Origin: a virus
Length of the DNA: 33,051 nucleotides
Virus record (IMG/VR): IMGVR_UViG_3300031952_001269
Location: 1-33,051 of that record
Reading direction: 5' to 3' (one strand)
Numbering within the stretch: the first letter of the stretch is position 1; each line of letters begins with the position of its first letter. Both the position numbers and the translations under genes were made by a program. Below are positions 1 through 6,773 of this stretch, piece by piece. The notes beneath the pieces were generated by a model. The model ran no database searches, was not told the DNA's origin, and saw only the letters and a program-made list of their open reading frames with translations.

Positions 1-1
1 C

Positions 2-220
2 GACGTCGACGCCGTCATTGCCAAACGGCTTGGCGTCGCAACGTCGACAGTCTGGAAGGCACGGACCAACCGCAAAGGCAAGTCTCGCAGAGACTCACAG
101 ATATTCGTGCGGTGTCCTGTCGACGTGAGAAGCGCCATCATTGAAGCAGCCGCTGTCGATGGTGTGACGATGTCGCAGTGGGTGCTCAGAGCGTGTGAGC
201 GTGCGATTGAAGACCTGTAG
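2..220 (+). CDS. C-terminal part of an HTH plus ribbon-helix-helix DNA-binding protein (5' end outside window)
   Basis: The reading frame is open from the left edge and ends at TAG 218-220, giving 72 visible residues. The first part (IAKRLGVATSTVWKA) looks like a helix-turn-helix recognition segment. The second part, with a beta strand (IFVRCPVD), helix RSAIIEAAAVDG and helix SQWVLRACERAI, matches the pattern of an Arc/CopG-type ribbon-helix-helix or HicB-like C-terminal domain. Two DNA-binding modules in one small protein suggest a regulator, perhaps an antitoxin-like or operator-binding protein. It overlaps the next gene by about 26 bases. The family call is by pattern only and the N-terminus is missing. 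Confidence 0.6.
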   Translation, partial: DVDAVIAKRLGVATSTVWKARTNRKGKSRRDSQIFVRCPVDVRSAIIEAAAVDGVTMSQWVLRACERAIEDL

Positions 221-476
221 CGATTGCGGATGGCCCCTAGCCAAATGGGCGAAGGGCCGCTGTCGATCATGCGCACGCTTGCGAGACCTCGCACGCCATC
301 ACGCCCCACCTCGACAGGTGGCGTGTTGGCATTGCCAGACGCCAGTGAGCGCAAGCAGTCGCAAGGCTGGCGTCGTCGCATGGTGTGGAGCCGTCGCTTG
401 TCGGAGACCCTGTAAGGCGGAGTCAGAGCGACGTAGTCAATCCCGAAAAACAGTGACAGCCCTTGCGCCAACGTAG
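195..476 (+). CDS. small double zinc-ribbon protein, function unknown
   Basis: This 93-residue protein has a GTG start inside the end of the preceding gene; GTG 201 is an alternative. It carries two cysteine clusters: C8xxC11 with C23xxC26, and C44xxC47 with C64, C69 and C73. Both look like compact zinc ribbons, as found in small phage nucleic-acid-binding proteins and some HNH-associated proteins. No HNH catalytic motif is visible. Its last 40 bases overlap the end of the convergent peptidase gene, which shows how compact this junction is. Transcription regulation or RNA polymerase modulation is possible but is inference only. Confidence 0.5.
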   Translation: MSVRLKTCSDCGWPLAKWAKGRCRSCARLRDLARHHAPPRQVACWHCQTPVSASSRKAGVVAWCGAVACRRPCKAESERRSQSRKTVTALAPT

Positions 477-1018
477 GGCCGTCGACGCCGTCCCCACATG
501 ACCGTCGCCGCTAGCGTTGTGCGGTCGATCCTCTCAACCTTTGCCGTCGCGGGGTCCGCGAGATACAGCCACGCATCGTCGGCAGCGTAGGCGCAGACCC
601 AATGGTCCCCGATGCTGTCGCCGCCCTTGACCCCGGCGTCGTAGTCCACTGACAGCAAGGCGACACCGCCACGCGACAGAGTGTCCAGAATCAACGGAGA
701 CAGCCGATCAACAGGCGCCTTGACGCCGGGTCCATCGGCGTCGACGCCAACAGCCAGGCCCGTTTGCGCTCGTACGAGCTCGGGAACCACGCACCCGCTC
801 GCACCGGGAGCCCACACGCCGGGTCGAGCCAGGCCAGCGGTCTGCACCGTCGTCGGTGTAGCGCCAGCCCTGACGCCAAGGTAGCGCAAGGCCATCGCTA
901 CCGACGTGATGACACATCCGACGGCGCCGCATTTCTGATTGCCACGCCCGACGCTCATAGGCCCGTGCGGATAGGCACCCTGCCAGATGACGGGCTGATC
1001 GTTGTGGCCGCTACGCAT
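437..1018 (-). CDS. C39-like cysteine peptidase, probable endolysin
   Basis: The 193-residue protein has the layout of papain-like peptidase family C39: a catalytic cysteine in GCVITSVAMAL (C35), a histidine in GDHWVCAY (H139) and an acidic residue in LYLADPA (D155). A Q28 just before C30/C35 could form the oxyanion hole. There is no signal peptide and no separate wall-binding domain, so the enzyme would need holin-dependent release. It is the last gene of a cassette with two small membrane proteins, which supports a lysis role as a peptidoglycan peptidase. Its start overlaps the preceding 42-residue gene by 8 bases. A virion-maturation peptidase is the main alternative. Confidence 0.65.
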   Translation of the reverse strand: MRSGHNDQPVIWQGAYPHGPMSVGRGNQKCGAVGCVITSVAMALRYLGVRAGATPTTVQTAGLARPGVWAPGASGCVVPELVRAQTGLAVGVDADGPGVKAPVDRLSPLILDTLSRGGVALLSVDYDAGVKGGDSIGDHWVCAYAADDAWLYLADPATAKVERIDRTTLAATVMWGRRRRPYVGARAVTVFRD

Positions 1019-1139
1019 GTGTCACCACCTTGATCGTCGACGACGAGAACAAGCGGCCCAAGCGCAACGCCTCGACAATGTCGTGAGCCATCACGACGCG
1101 GTACGCGCCGTCGTCGTAGACCACGCGGTAGGCCGTCAT
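1011..1139 (-). CDS. 42-residue protein in the lysis cassette, function unknown
   Basis: This short gene reads MTAYRVVYDDGAYRVV followed by a helix and a hydrophobic end, with no transmembrane segment or known motif. It is supported by position. It starts in an ATGA overlap with the stop of the coiled-coil membrane protein gene, and its TAG lies 8 bases inside the start of the peptidase gene. It therefore fills an otherwise unexplained 118-base gap with the same overlap grammar as its neighbours. It could be an antiholin-like or lysin-modulating peptide; that is a guess from context. Confidence 0.5.
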   Translation of the reverse strand: MTAYRVVYDDGAYRVVMAHDIVEALRLGRLFSSSTIKVVTHA

Positions 1140-1432
1140 CGCTTGGGTGCGTTCGCCAGACGCTTGACGTCGTCACGCAACTCGGAAAGCTGTTCCTTGA
1201 TGGTGACGATGTCCGCCGACATCGTCGCTATCGCAGCAGGCACACTGTCGACGCGGCGTAGGTCTCGCTCGACGACGGAGACGCGTTGATCCATGCGAAT
1301 GGTGTCATCACGCAATGTGAAAAACGACGACGACACCCACGCGACGCTAGCCGTCAGCAATGCGCCGATGACGCCAATCGACCACATGGGGACCGTGACG
1401 CCGGTTGGCCGATCCGTTGTTGACGTCGTCAT
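1136..1432 (-). CDS. single-pass membrane protein with coiled coil, possible lysis accessory
   Basis: The 98-residue protein has one N-terminal hydrophobic segment (about residues 16-38, including WSIGVIGALLTASVAWV). A predicted helical coiled-coil region follows from about 41 to 95, with regular hydrophobic spacing (VVERDLRRV, IKEQLSELRDDVKRL). This build resembles inner-membrane spanins and XhlA-like lysis accessories. The gene overlaps both neighbours by ATGA and sits between a holin candidate and the peptidase. No outer-membrane lipoprotein partner is visible, so a spanin role is not proven. Confidence 0.55.
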   Translation of the reverse strand: MTTSTTDRPTGVTVPMWSIGVIGALLTASVAWVSSSFFTLRDDTIRMDQRVSVVERDLRRVDSVPAAIATMSADIVTIKEQLSELRDDVKRLANAPKR

Positions 1433-1641
1433 GGCTTCTTCGCCACGCGCTCAATCGAATCAGCCGCTTGGTCAAGTGCCACGCCGATGACGTCGTTGCC
1501 CTTGTCTTTATCGGACAACAACTGCCTCGACACGCGCCGAAGAATGCCGACGATGAAGTCCTTGGCGAAGAGCGCCAGCAAGACAACCAGCATCGATTGC
1601 AGCGACTGTGGCGAGGCGAGAGACAGCATGAGGTCTGGCAT
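1429..1641 (-). CDS. small single-TM protein, holin candidate
   Basis: From ATG 1641 the protein has 70 residues. It has a short N-terminus, one hydrophobic helix at about residues 13-34 (LQSMLVVLLALFAKDFIVGIL) and a charged, helical C-terminus. It is the first gene of the lysis-like cassette and ends in an ATGA overlap with the next gene. The ATG has TAGG 5 bases upstream. A TTG at 1677, one base after the TAG of the preceding gene, would add 12 residues and is a real alternative. Size, topology and position fit a one-TM holin or a holin partner, but holins share little sequence and this is not confirmed. Confidence 0.5.
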   Translation of the reverse strand: MPDLMLSLASPQSLQSMLVVLLALFAKDFIVGILRRVSRQLLSDKDKGNDVIGVALDQAADSIERVAKKP

Positions 1642-1678
1642 GGTGCCTACAGTAGCGAGCCGATCACCAATCGACAAC

Positions 1679-2434
1679 CTACCGCCAAGGGTTGGGCACC
1701 GAAAACAGTAGGGCTTTTTTCGTTGGCCGTTGTCGTACTAGCGTGATCAAAAGCACGGAGCCCGACGACGTCGCATCGTCGAGAGAGATAGCGCCGGTCC
1801 CTGTCGCGCCAAGCTGTAGGTTGGCGTCGCCAGTCACGGACACTGCGTCTAGCGCAACGGCGCCGGTTGCGGTGATGGCCGATGCCTGGACGTCGCCCAC
1901 ACCAGCGACGCTGACACCGCCCAACGCAATCGTGCCCGTCGCTTGACTTGTCGACGAGCCGACGCCAGCAACAGAGACATTGCCAAGCGTAACGGCGCTG
2001 CTTGCCTTGATTGTCGACGTTGCAACGCCTGCGACCGCAACAGCGCCCAACGTGACAGCGCCCGACGCAACGATGACAGGTGAGCCCGCGCCAGCGACGG
2101 ACACCGAGGCCAGGGAGATTGAGCCGGACGCGTGAACTGTCGACGTGCCCAGCCCGGCGACTGTGACGGCGCCCAATGCAACGGCGCCGGTAGCGATGTG
2201 CGTTTGTCTGCCGACGCCAGCAACGGTGACGGTGTCGAGGGTGACAGCGCCGGTAACTGTGACGCCAGCAGCGCCAACCGTAGCGGAGCCACTGACAGCA
2301 GCGTCGCCAAGCGTGATGTCGCTGGCTTCTTCAAGCGGAAACGGCGGATTTGGATCGTGCGCCGTGAGCGTAGGAGCCCATTGCGTTTGCGCCCACGATT
2401 GCGTGACTAGGCCGTTGCCGGATGTCTGATGCAT
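1679..2434 (-). CDS. tandem-repeat beta-rich virion protein
   Basis: The 251-residue protein contains about eight to nine imperfect repeats of 20-23 residues with the core TGAVxLGxVxVAGVG, covering residues 38-225. The regular alternation of Thr/Ser, Val and Gly with short turns suggests stacked beta strands, as in beta-helical or fibre-shaft proteins. A short non-repetitive head (SWAQTQWAPTLTAHDPNPPF) and a basic tail (VRQRPTKKALLFSVPNPWR) flank the repeats. The start has a strong TAGGAGG site 7 bases upstream. A capsid- or tail-attached decorative fibre is the likeliest role. No receptor-binding domain is recognised. Confidence 0.55.
   Translation of the reverse strand: MHQTSGNGLVTQSWAQTQWAPTLTAHDPNPPFPLEEASDITLGDAAVSGSATVGAAGVTVTGAVTLDTVTVAGVGRQTHIATGAVALGAVTVAGLGTSTVHASGSISLASVSVAGAGSPVIVASGAVTLGAVAVAGVATSTIKASSAVTLGNVSVAGVGSSTSQATGTIALGGVSVAGVGDVQASAITATGAVALDAVSVTGDANLQLGATGTGAISLDDATSSGSVLLITLVRQRPTKKALLFSVPNPWR
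1762..2323 (-). repeat. coding tandem repeat, about 63 bases per unit
   Basis: About eight to nine degenerate copies encode TGAVxLGxVxVAGVG-type units. The copies differ at many third positions and in the linkers (GTSTV, GSPVI, ATSTI, GSSTS), so this is an old diversified array, not a recent expansion. Copy number could still vary by recombination. Confidence 0.7.
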
Positions 2435-2455
2435 GACCCGGCCTCCTACTCAGTT

Positions 2456-3580
2456 TTAGCCCGCAGCGGTTGCGAATATCCCGCTGATACTGGAGCCGGT
2501 CGCAGATGAACAATTGACGTCCAGAAACGACAAGCAGGCATCGTCAAAAATGCGCGCCAGATTAAATGCGGTGTTGATTCCGTCGACGATGGTCAGCATG
2601 TTTGTGACAACGCAGGGCATAAACGCGAGAGGGTGCCCAATGAAAAACGCAACGGTTCCTGTCACCGAGGCAGAGCATTGCATTTGCGTCAGCGTCTGGA
2701 TGCCAGTGTCACCAGTGGCGAGAGGTGCGAACCATTGATTGAGCGGGTGATCGAGACGATTGATTATTCCGCCTGAGTTGCCGATCAACGACGGCAGGGT
2801 GGATGCGTTGCCCACGTGGTCTGTGTAGTTGCAGACGGTCCAGTTGTGGGCCGTCGCGCCCAATGCGACTTGAATCTCGATGCCAAGAAAGTTTCCGTCG
2901 ACGGAATCCGGTTGGTTGCTGACGGTATTTTGGTAGCGCGTTGGCGCTCCCGTTACGGCCTCCGTTGTGATCGACGCCATTGTTTTGTTGACTTCAAAAA
3001 TTCGGTCGTAAAGGAGGATGGACCGAGGAGCAATCGACGACATGATGTCAGCGCGGACGAAGTGCTGCGTGTCTGGAGACGTCGGATTGACGAAAAAAAA
3101 CGCTCCCGCGCTCGCATCCGTCAACGCGGCACCACCGGGGGCAGCAGCAGCAGCGCCACCGGCAGACGGATAGTTCCCCTGTCGCCAAAATGAATTGGTG
3201 CCGCCGACGACGGAGGCGCTTCCGATTTTTGAAAACGTAAAGTCTCGACGCTTGCCGAAGTTTGTCACTTCATTGATGAGATCAGACAACGACGAAAACC
3301 CATGCATGCGGTGACGGTTGGCGATCATTGCGACAGCGTGGTCAACGCGTTGCACGCATCGTTCTGCGAGGCCGACAAACCCGCCGCCGTCGATGGTGCC
3401 GACAAAATCGCCGCCGCGCCCTACCCACACACCGCCAGCACCAGGCACACCGCCAACAAGGATTGGACGTGTGCCGTGCCAAGTCCGCATTGACGTCGAG
3501 ATGTTTTCAATCTGTTCTTTGCCAAGCCAGCGTTCAAGTTTTCCAGCGTGGGTCGAACGATTTTCAATGACGTTGGCCAT
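2456..3580 (-). CDS. putative structural protein, 374 residues
   Basis: The frame is open for 65 further codons upstream, but the start at ATG 3580 (MANVIENRS) is preferred. It has GAGGAA 8 bases upstream and follows the stop of the preceding gene directly, and the upstream extension merely overlaps that gene. The protein is rich in Gly, Ala, Thr and Asn with an alanine/glycine linker (SAGGAAAAAPGGAA), a glycine-rich early part (GGVPGAGGVWVGRGGDF) and many short hydrophobic strands. These traits suggest a virion component such as a minor capsid, decoration or tail protein. I do not recognise the family. It lies among other accessory virion-type genes downstream of the capsid gene. Confidence 0.5.
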   Translation of the reverse strand: MANVIENRSTHAGKLERWLGKEQIENISTSMRTWHGTRPILVGGVPGAGGVWVGRGGDFVGTIDGGGFVGLAERCVQRVDHAVAMIANRHRMHGFSSLSDLINEVTNFGKRRDFTFSKIGSASVVGGTNSFWRQGNYPSAGGAAAAAPGGAALTDASAGAFFFVNPTSPDTQHFVRADIMSSIAPRSILLYDRIFEVNKTMASITTEAVTGAPTRYQNTVSNQPDSVDGNFLGIEIQVALGATAHNWTVCNYTDHVGNASTLPSLIGNSGGIINRLDHPLNQWFAPLATGDTGIQTLTQMQCSASVTGTVAFFIGHPLAFMPCVVTNMLTIVDGINTAFNLARIFDDACLSFLDVNCSSATGSSISGIFATAAG

Positions 3581-3590
3581 GATGTTTTCC

Positions 3591-3806
3591 TCAGGTGCAG
3601 ACTTGTCCGGCGTATTGACCGACGTCGTCAGGGGGTGCGGTGTCGTCGGATGTCGGCGTTGAATCATGACCAGCACGCCAGAACCCGACGACGACACCGC
3701 AATGCTCGCAACGCCAAAAGACATGCGTCGCCACGTCTTCGCCCGCAGGTGGCAAGGCGAGTACCCACGACGCATGACTGAGATTCGTTGATGGATCGAC
3801 CGACAT
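3591..3806 (-). CDS. 71-residue protein with one CxxC pair
   Basis: This short protein has a single CEHCGVVVGFW motif near the middle, an N-terminal half with mixed hydrophobic residues (HASWVLALPPAGED) and an acidic, proline-rich C-terminus ending QVCT. The CxxC could bind metal together with a nearby His, or be a redox pair. The start is in a TGATG overlap with the preceding gene, and its stop lies just before the ribosome binding site of the next gene. That placement is why it is called rather than the N-terminal extension of the neighbour in another frame. Function unknown. Confidence 0.5.
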   Translation of the reverse strand: MSVDPSTNLSHASWVLALPPAGEDVATHVFWRCEHCGVVVGFWRAGHDSTPTSDDTAPPDDVGQYAGQVCT

Positions 3807-4207
3807 CAGACGTTGCCGTCAGTGATTGTCAGCGAGGTCACCTGCACCGGTTGTGTCGCGACAATCGACAGCGTGGTGAGGTTGAGATCACTGCCCGATG
3901 TGCCGCAGTCGCCGTCACAAACAAACGCGCCGGTCGAATCGGTGAGGTAAAAAAATGCAGCCGTGCCCGTGGCGTTGGCGCTTGTGTCGGAAAACGGAAC
4001 CGTGAACGTGAGGACGCCCGTCGTCGACGACCCGCAAGGGTCCGCACAGGTGAGCTCAGCTAACAACACGCCAGCAGGGACGCCGCCCTTTGTCGGCTTG
4101 CTTCCGCTATAAATGCGCAGCAGGCCAGCGCCAGCGCCAGCGTCGACGGCGATGCGGATGGAATCCACGCGAGTGTTGCGGACTGTGTCTGCGATGCGGA
4201 CGGCCAT
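3806..4207 (-). CDS. conserved phage structural-type protein (133 residues)
   Basis: The pattern matches a widespread small phage family: an N-terminal helix of the form RIADTVRNTRVDSIR, then DAGAGAGLLRIYSGSKP, a strand LLAELTC, the segment ANATGTAAFFYLTDSTG, and GTSGSDLNLTTLSI before a beta C-terminus. Members usually sit with head or tail genes and are annotated as hypothetical or head-associated proteins. The start has GAGGTG 6 bases upstream. The stop overlaps the next start in TGATG. An unusual pair of cysteine motifs (CADPC and CDGDC) is present, which could form disulfides or bind metal. A minor virion role is inferred from family context. Confidence 0.55.
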   Translation of the reverse strand: MAVRIADTVRNTRVDSIRIAVDAGAGAGLLRIYSGSKPTKGGVPAGVLLAELTCADPCGSSTTGVLTFTVPFSDTSANATGTAAFFYLTDSTGAFVCDGDCGTSGSDLNLTTLSIVATQPVQVTSLTITDGNV

Positions 4208-4240
4208 TAGGTCACCTCGAGATAAAAAACAGTAGCGGAC

Positions 4241-4624
4241 TCATGGCGACTCAACAACCTCGTCTGGACATGACGACCAGCCAATGGTGTCGGGCTCCGC
4301 AAACACCGCCAACGACGCCATCGACGATTGAGCCGTAGCGGCGTCGTTGGGAGTCGCCATCATGCGCAGCAGCCAGCCGACAGGGACGCCGTCGGCGCAC
4401 TGGCGAACGCCTTGTTCGATGGCGTTGTTGACGAGGCAAGGCGCATCATCTCCGCAGTACCAATCACCCCAAGCAGTCCAGAACGCCAGGGCATCGCTGT
4501 CGCCGACACAGACCACCAGCGACGCGGTCCGCATGGTGTCGTCGAGTGGCGCGGCATCAGGTGACGCGTAGTAGCCGACAGCAACAGCAGCGGCGGCGAG
4601 AAGAGCAGCGAGGTAGCGAGTCAT
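4241..4624 (-). CDS. exported or membrane-anchored Cys-rich protein, unknown
   Basis: From ATG 4624, in an ATGA overlap with the preceding gene, the protein has 127 residues. It opens with a signal-like segment (MTRYLAALLAAAAVAVGYYA). The mature part holds six cysteines (VVCVGD, WYCGDDAPC, RQC, SSCPD) and many tryptophans, as expected for a small disulfide-bonded domain outside the cytoplasm. No lipobox is seen. It is the last of three consecutive genes with export-like N-termini. Possible roles include surface exclusion, an envelope-acting lysis accessory or a secreted virion factor; none is proven. Confidence 0.5.
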   Translation of the reverse strand: MTRYLAALLAAAAVAVGYYASPDAAPLDDTMRTASLVVCVGDSDALAFWTAWGDWYCGDDAPCLVNNAIEQGVRQCADGVPVGWLLRMMATPNDAATAQSSMASLAVFAEPDTIGWSSCPDEVVESP

Positions 4625-5730
4625 GGTGTCACCGGGAGAGTGCCGCCAAGCGCCCACTCGTCAGTCTGTTTGTTTATGCCGCGCTGTGTGGCGTCGAGTG
4701 CAGTGCCGCTGTAAATGAGGACGCGGAAGAGGTCGCCAGTCAGCGGAAATCCGCCTGCGTTGTACGCGCACAGCGTCAACGGTGAGGCTGTCGTCGTCGA
4801 GTAGAGCAGCGCACGGGTTCCCGTAGCTGTGGCCAGAGAGTCAACGAATATAGACGCATCAGTGCCAGCGCCGCCATCGTCGAGCAGTACCGACGACGCC
4901 AGATGAAACAGCCCCGACGTGTAGCCAGAACGAGAAAAACTCAAGTTTGTGGCTGGGGTCTCGTTGATGATTTGCAAAAAGTAACTTCCGCCGACGTCGA
5001 TGGACGAATAGCCATGCACGCCGTTAGACGCGCCAGTCGCAGCGTATGTGCCGTTTCCTGAGACCGTCTTGCCGACTGTCTCGACGGTAAATGCTGCACC
5101 CTGATACAAAAACGTCCAATCAACAGCAGCAGCGCCAGCGACGCGATCCCCACCATCACACCGCACAACAGGTTGCCCGCCGACAATCGCAGTGCGGTAT
5201 GTCGGTTGCGCGGAGCCCGTCGCTTGCGTCACATTCAACGACGACGACCCAAGGTTGACCCATGTTCCGACGGCGTCGAGGTTGAGTTTGCCAGCGTTGT
5301 AGGCGCCGTCGTAGGACTGCGCCAAAAAGCAGCTATGCGCGCCAGCGACGTAAAATCCAACGTCAACCGTCGCCGACCCGCCGCCCGCCTGCGACACGGT
5401 GATCGTCTCCACGCCCTCGCCTGCCGCGTTTGGCGAAACGGCCACAGGACAAGACCACGACGTGGTGCCTGTGCAAGCGCCAGACGCACCGTCAGGCGAC
5501 GCCGCCCACGTTACCGCGCCAGCGCCTGTCGCTGTGCCTGTCAGCGTTCTGGCGCCGGTACAGGTGACGGTGCGTGCAAAGGGTTGTGAATCAATCGACA
5601 ACGGCACACGGACACCGGGATCGAAGAACCCCGATTCGCCGCCCATGATGCCTGTCTGATCTCCGAGGTGTTGCGCAAAAGAGGCGGGCGCCACAAGGAC
5701 GCCCGCCAACAACAGAGCAACGGCTCTCAC
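4621..5730 (-). CDS. Sec-signal LamG/concanavalin-like protein
   Basis: The start is GTG 5730, which forms a GTGA overlap with the preceding stop and places a typical signal peptide at the very N-terminus (VRAVALLLAGVLVAPASFAQ, cleavage likely after SFA). An upstream GTG at 5751 would add seven polar residues. After a cysteine-containing Ig-like or beta region (about residues 50-130), the C-terminal 220 residues resemble a laminin-G/concanavalin-like jelly roll. Typical strands are visible in TWVNLGSSSL, GQPVVRCDGGDRV, AAFTVETVGK and LFRVLIYSGT. Such domains bind glycans or form tail-fibre modules. A cleaved Sec signal is odd for a virion protein and points to export into the host envelope. 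Confidence 0.55.
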   Translation of the reverse strand: MRAVALLLAGVLVAPASFAQHLGDQTGIMGGESGFFDPGVRVPLSIDSQPFARTVTCTGARTLTGTATGAGAVTWAASPDGASGACTGTTSWSCPVAVSPNAAGEGVETITVSQAGGGSATVDVGFYVAGAHSCFLAQSYDGAYNAGKLNLDAVGTWVNLGSSSLNVTQATGSAQPTYRTAIVGGQPVVRCDGGDRVAGAAAVDWTFLYQGAAFTVETVGKTVSGNGTYAATGASNGVHGYSSIDVGGSYFLQIINETPATNLSFSRSGYTSGLFHLASSVLLDDGGAGTDASIFVDSLATATGTRALLYSTTTASPLTLCAYNAGGFPLTGDLFRVLIYSGTALDATQRGINKQTDEWALGGTLPVTP

Positions 5731-6116
5731 TTTGTCACCAGAAAGCGACACTCAAGCACCACGCTACCAGCCGAGATGCACCGTTCAGGGTTTTGCACAT
5801 TGGCGCCAATTCGGTCGCCGTTGGCCAGGACGAATCCATTTGCAAACGTCAACGCCGACCCCGCGCCGGTCGTTGACCCGACTGCAACAGCACCGCGACT
5901 GATGCACTCATAACTCACCAGTTGATGAGACCCGGCGGGTTTGATCTCCACTCCGCCCGCCGTGGTGTCGCATGTGATGCGCTCATGACGAGGGAATGCA
6001 GGACCAACCGCCGTAGCGCCGTCACGGATAGCGGCAACGACAGGCAGCGGAGAAAACGCAAGGAGCCCACCACTCACAACGAGTGCGAGAGCAACGACGA
6101 GAATGGTGGGACGCAT
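5727..6116 (-). CDS. small exported Cys-containing protein, unknown
   Basis: The 129-residue protein opens with a long hydrophobic signal-like stretch (MRPTILVVALALVVSGGLLA, ending near PVVAA). The mature part is beta-rich with four cysteines (ITCDTT, YECIS, ERCIS, LECRF), suggesting two disulfides in an oxidising compartment. It starts 3 bases after the preceding stop, and its stop overlaps the LamG-like gene start in GTGA, so the two are translationally coupled. The short segment AVAVGSTTGAGS followed by NGDRIGA resembles small beta-sandwich phage proteins, but I cannot assign a family. Confidence 0.5.
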   Translation of the reverse strand: MRPTILVVALALVVSGGLLAFSPLPVVAAIRDGATAVGPAFPRHERITCDTTAGGVEIKPAGSHQLVSYECISRGAVAVGSTTGAGSALTFANGFVLANGDRIGANVQNPERCISAGSVVLECRFLVTK

Positions 6117-6119
6117 GAT

Positions 6120-6620
6120 TCAGACCTCGCCGATCTTGACCAATTCCAGAGCAGCCGAACGGATCAGGATCGCGTTGCCGTTGGTTTGCACTCCAAGGCG
6201 CATCTCGACGGTGTCGCCTACGGCGCTCAGGTCAACGATGGCGATAGCCACGCCGGTCGAACCACGGACGGCAGCGGCGCCCTCAGTGCGCAACGCCTTT
6301 GATCCTTTGACGGCAGCGGCAACGCCAGCTTCTTTGGCGTAGACCTGAACGAAATGAAACGTGCTCAGCACACCAAGCGCATCGCCAAGGCTGGCACAGA
6401 CAGCATACCGACCGATGCCAGCGGGAGTCGCGACGGTAGCGACTCCAGCGGCGAAGGTGATGCCGCCGTTGGTGTTGTTCTTCTTTTCGGTGAACAACGC
6501 ATCGGTGACGACTTGCGGCGTAGCGGAAGCCGCGACGGTGATCGTGAAGCCGGTTGCATTGTCGACGTCGACAAGAACAGTGTTGTGTGTGCCGCCAGTA
6601 TTGAAAGCTGCAAGAGACAT
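6120..6620 (-). CDS. C1q-like jelly-roll virion protein
   Basis: The 166-residue protein has the profile of a C1q/TNF-like or head-fibre jelly roll: a strand region VATVATPAGIGRYAVCASL, then FHFVQVYAKEAG, AIAIVDLSAVGDTVEMRLGVQ and a final SAALELVKIG. In that fold the motif GDTVEMRL and the terminal strand are characteristic. The start has TAGGAG 6-7 bases upstream, one of the better ribosome binding sites here, suggesting high expression. It lies downstream of the capsid gene, so a capsid decoration or tail spike role is likely. The fold call is by pattern and needs structure prediction. Confidence 0.5.
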   Translation of the reverse strand: MSLAAFNTGGTHNTVLVDVDNATGFTITVAASATPQVVTDALFTEKKNNTNGGITFAAGVATVATPAGIGRYAVCASLGDALGVLSTFHFVQVYAKEAGVAAAVKGSKALRTEGAAAVRGSTGVAIAIVDLSAVGDTVEMRLGVQTNGNAILIRSAALELVKIGEV

Positions 6621-6629
6621 GAAAAACTC

Positions 6630-6773
6630 CTAGCGCCGTTGGCGCTGTTGTTGGTTGATGCGCTCGGCTGATTCTCTCGCGATCTTGCGAGCCTGTTCCG
6701 AGGTGAGAGAGGGGGAGGATTGCTTGATCTTTTCCGCGACCTTGTCGACGGTGTTGGTCTTGATCTCAGACAC
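6630..6773 (-). CDS. 47-residue charged helical protein
   Basis: The GTG at 6773 is preferred over upstream codons in the same frame because it overlaps the end of the preceding gene by only 8 bases and has a purine-rich GGGCGG nearby. The peptide is almost fully charged and helical (VDKVAEKIKQ, SEQARKIARESAERI) and ends in an Arg/Gln-rich tail (NQQQRQRR). It sits directly after a conserved-looking gene downstream of the capsid. It could be a small head-completion or nucleic-acid-binding peptide. No family is recognised. Confidence 0.4.
   Translation of the reverse strand: MSEIKTNTVDKVAEKIKQSSPSLTSEQARKIARESAERINQQQRQRR

Noticed and set aside
3581-3775. N-terminal extension of the 374-residue structural protein
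   Set aside because: It overlaps a better supported small gene in another frame and lacks a binding site; ATG 3580 has GAGGAA.
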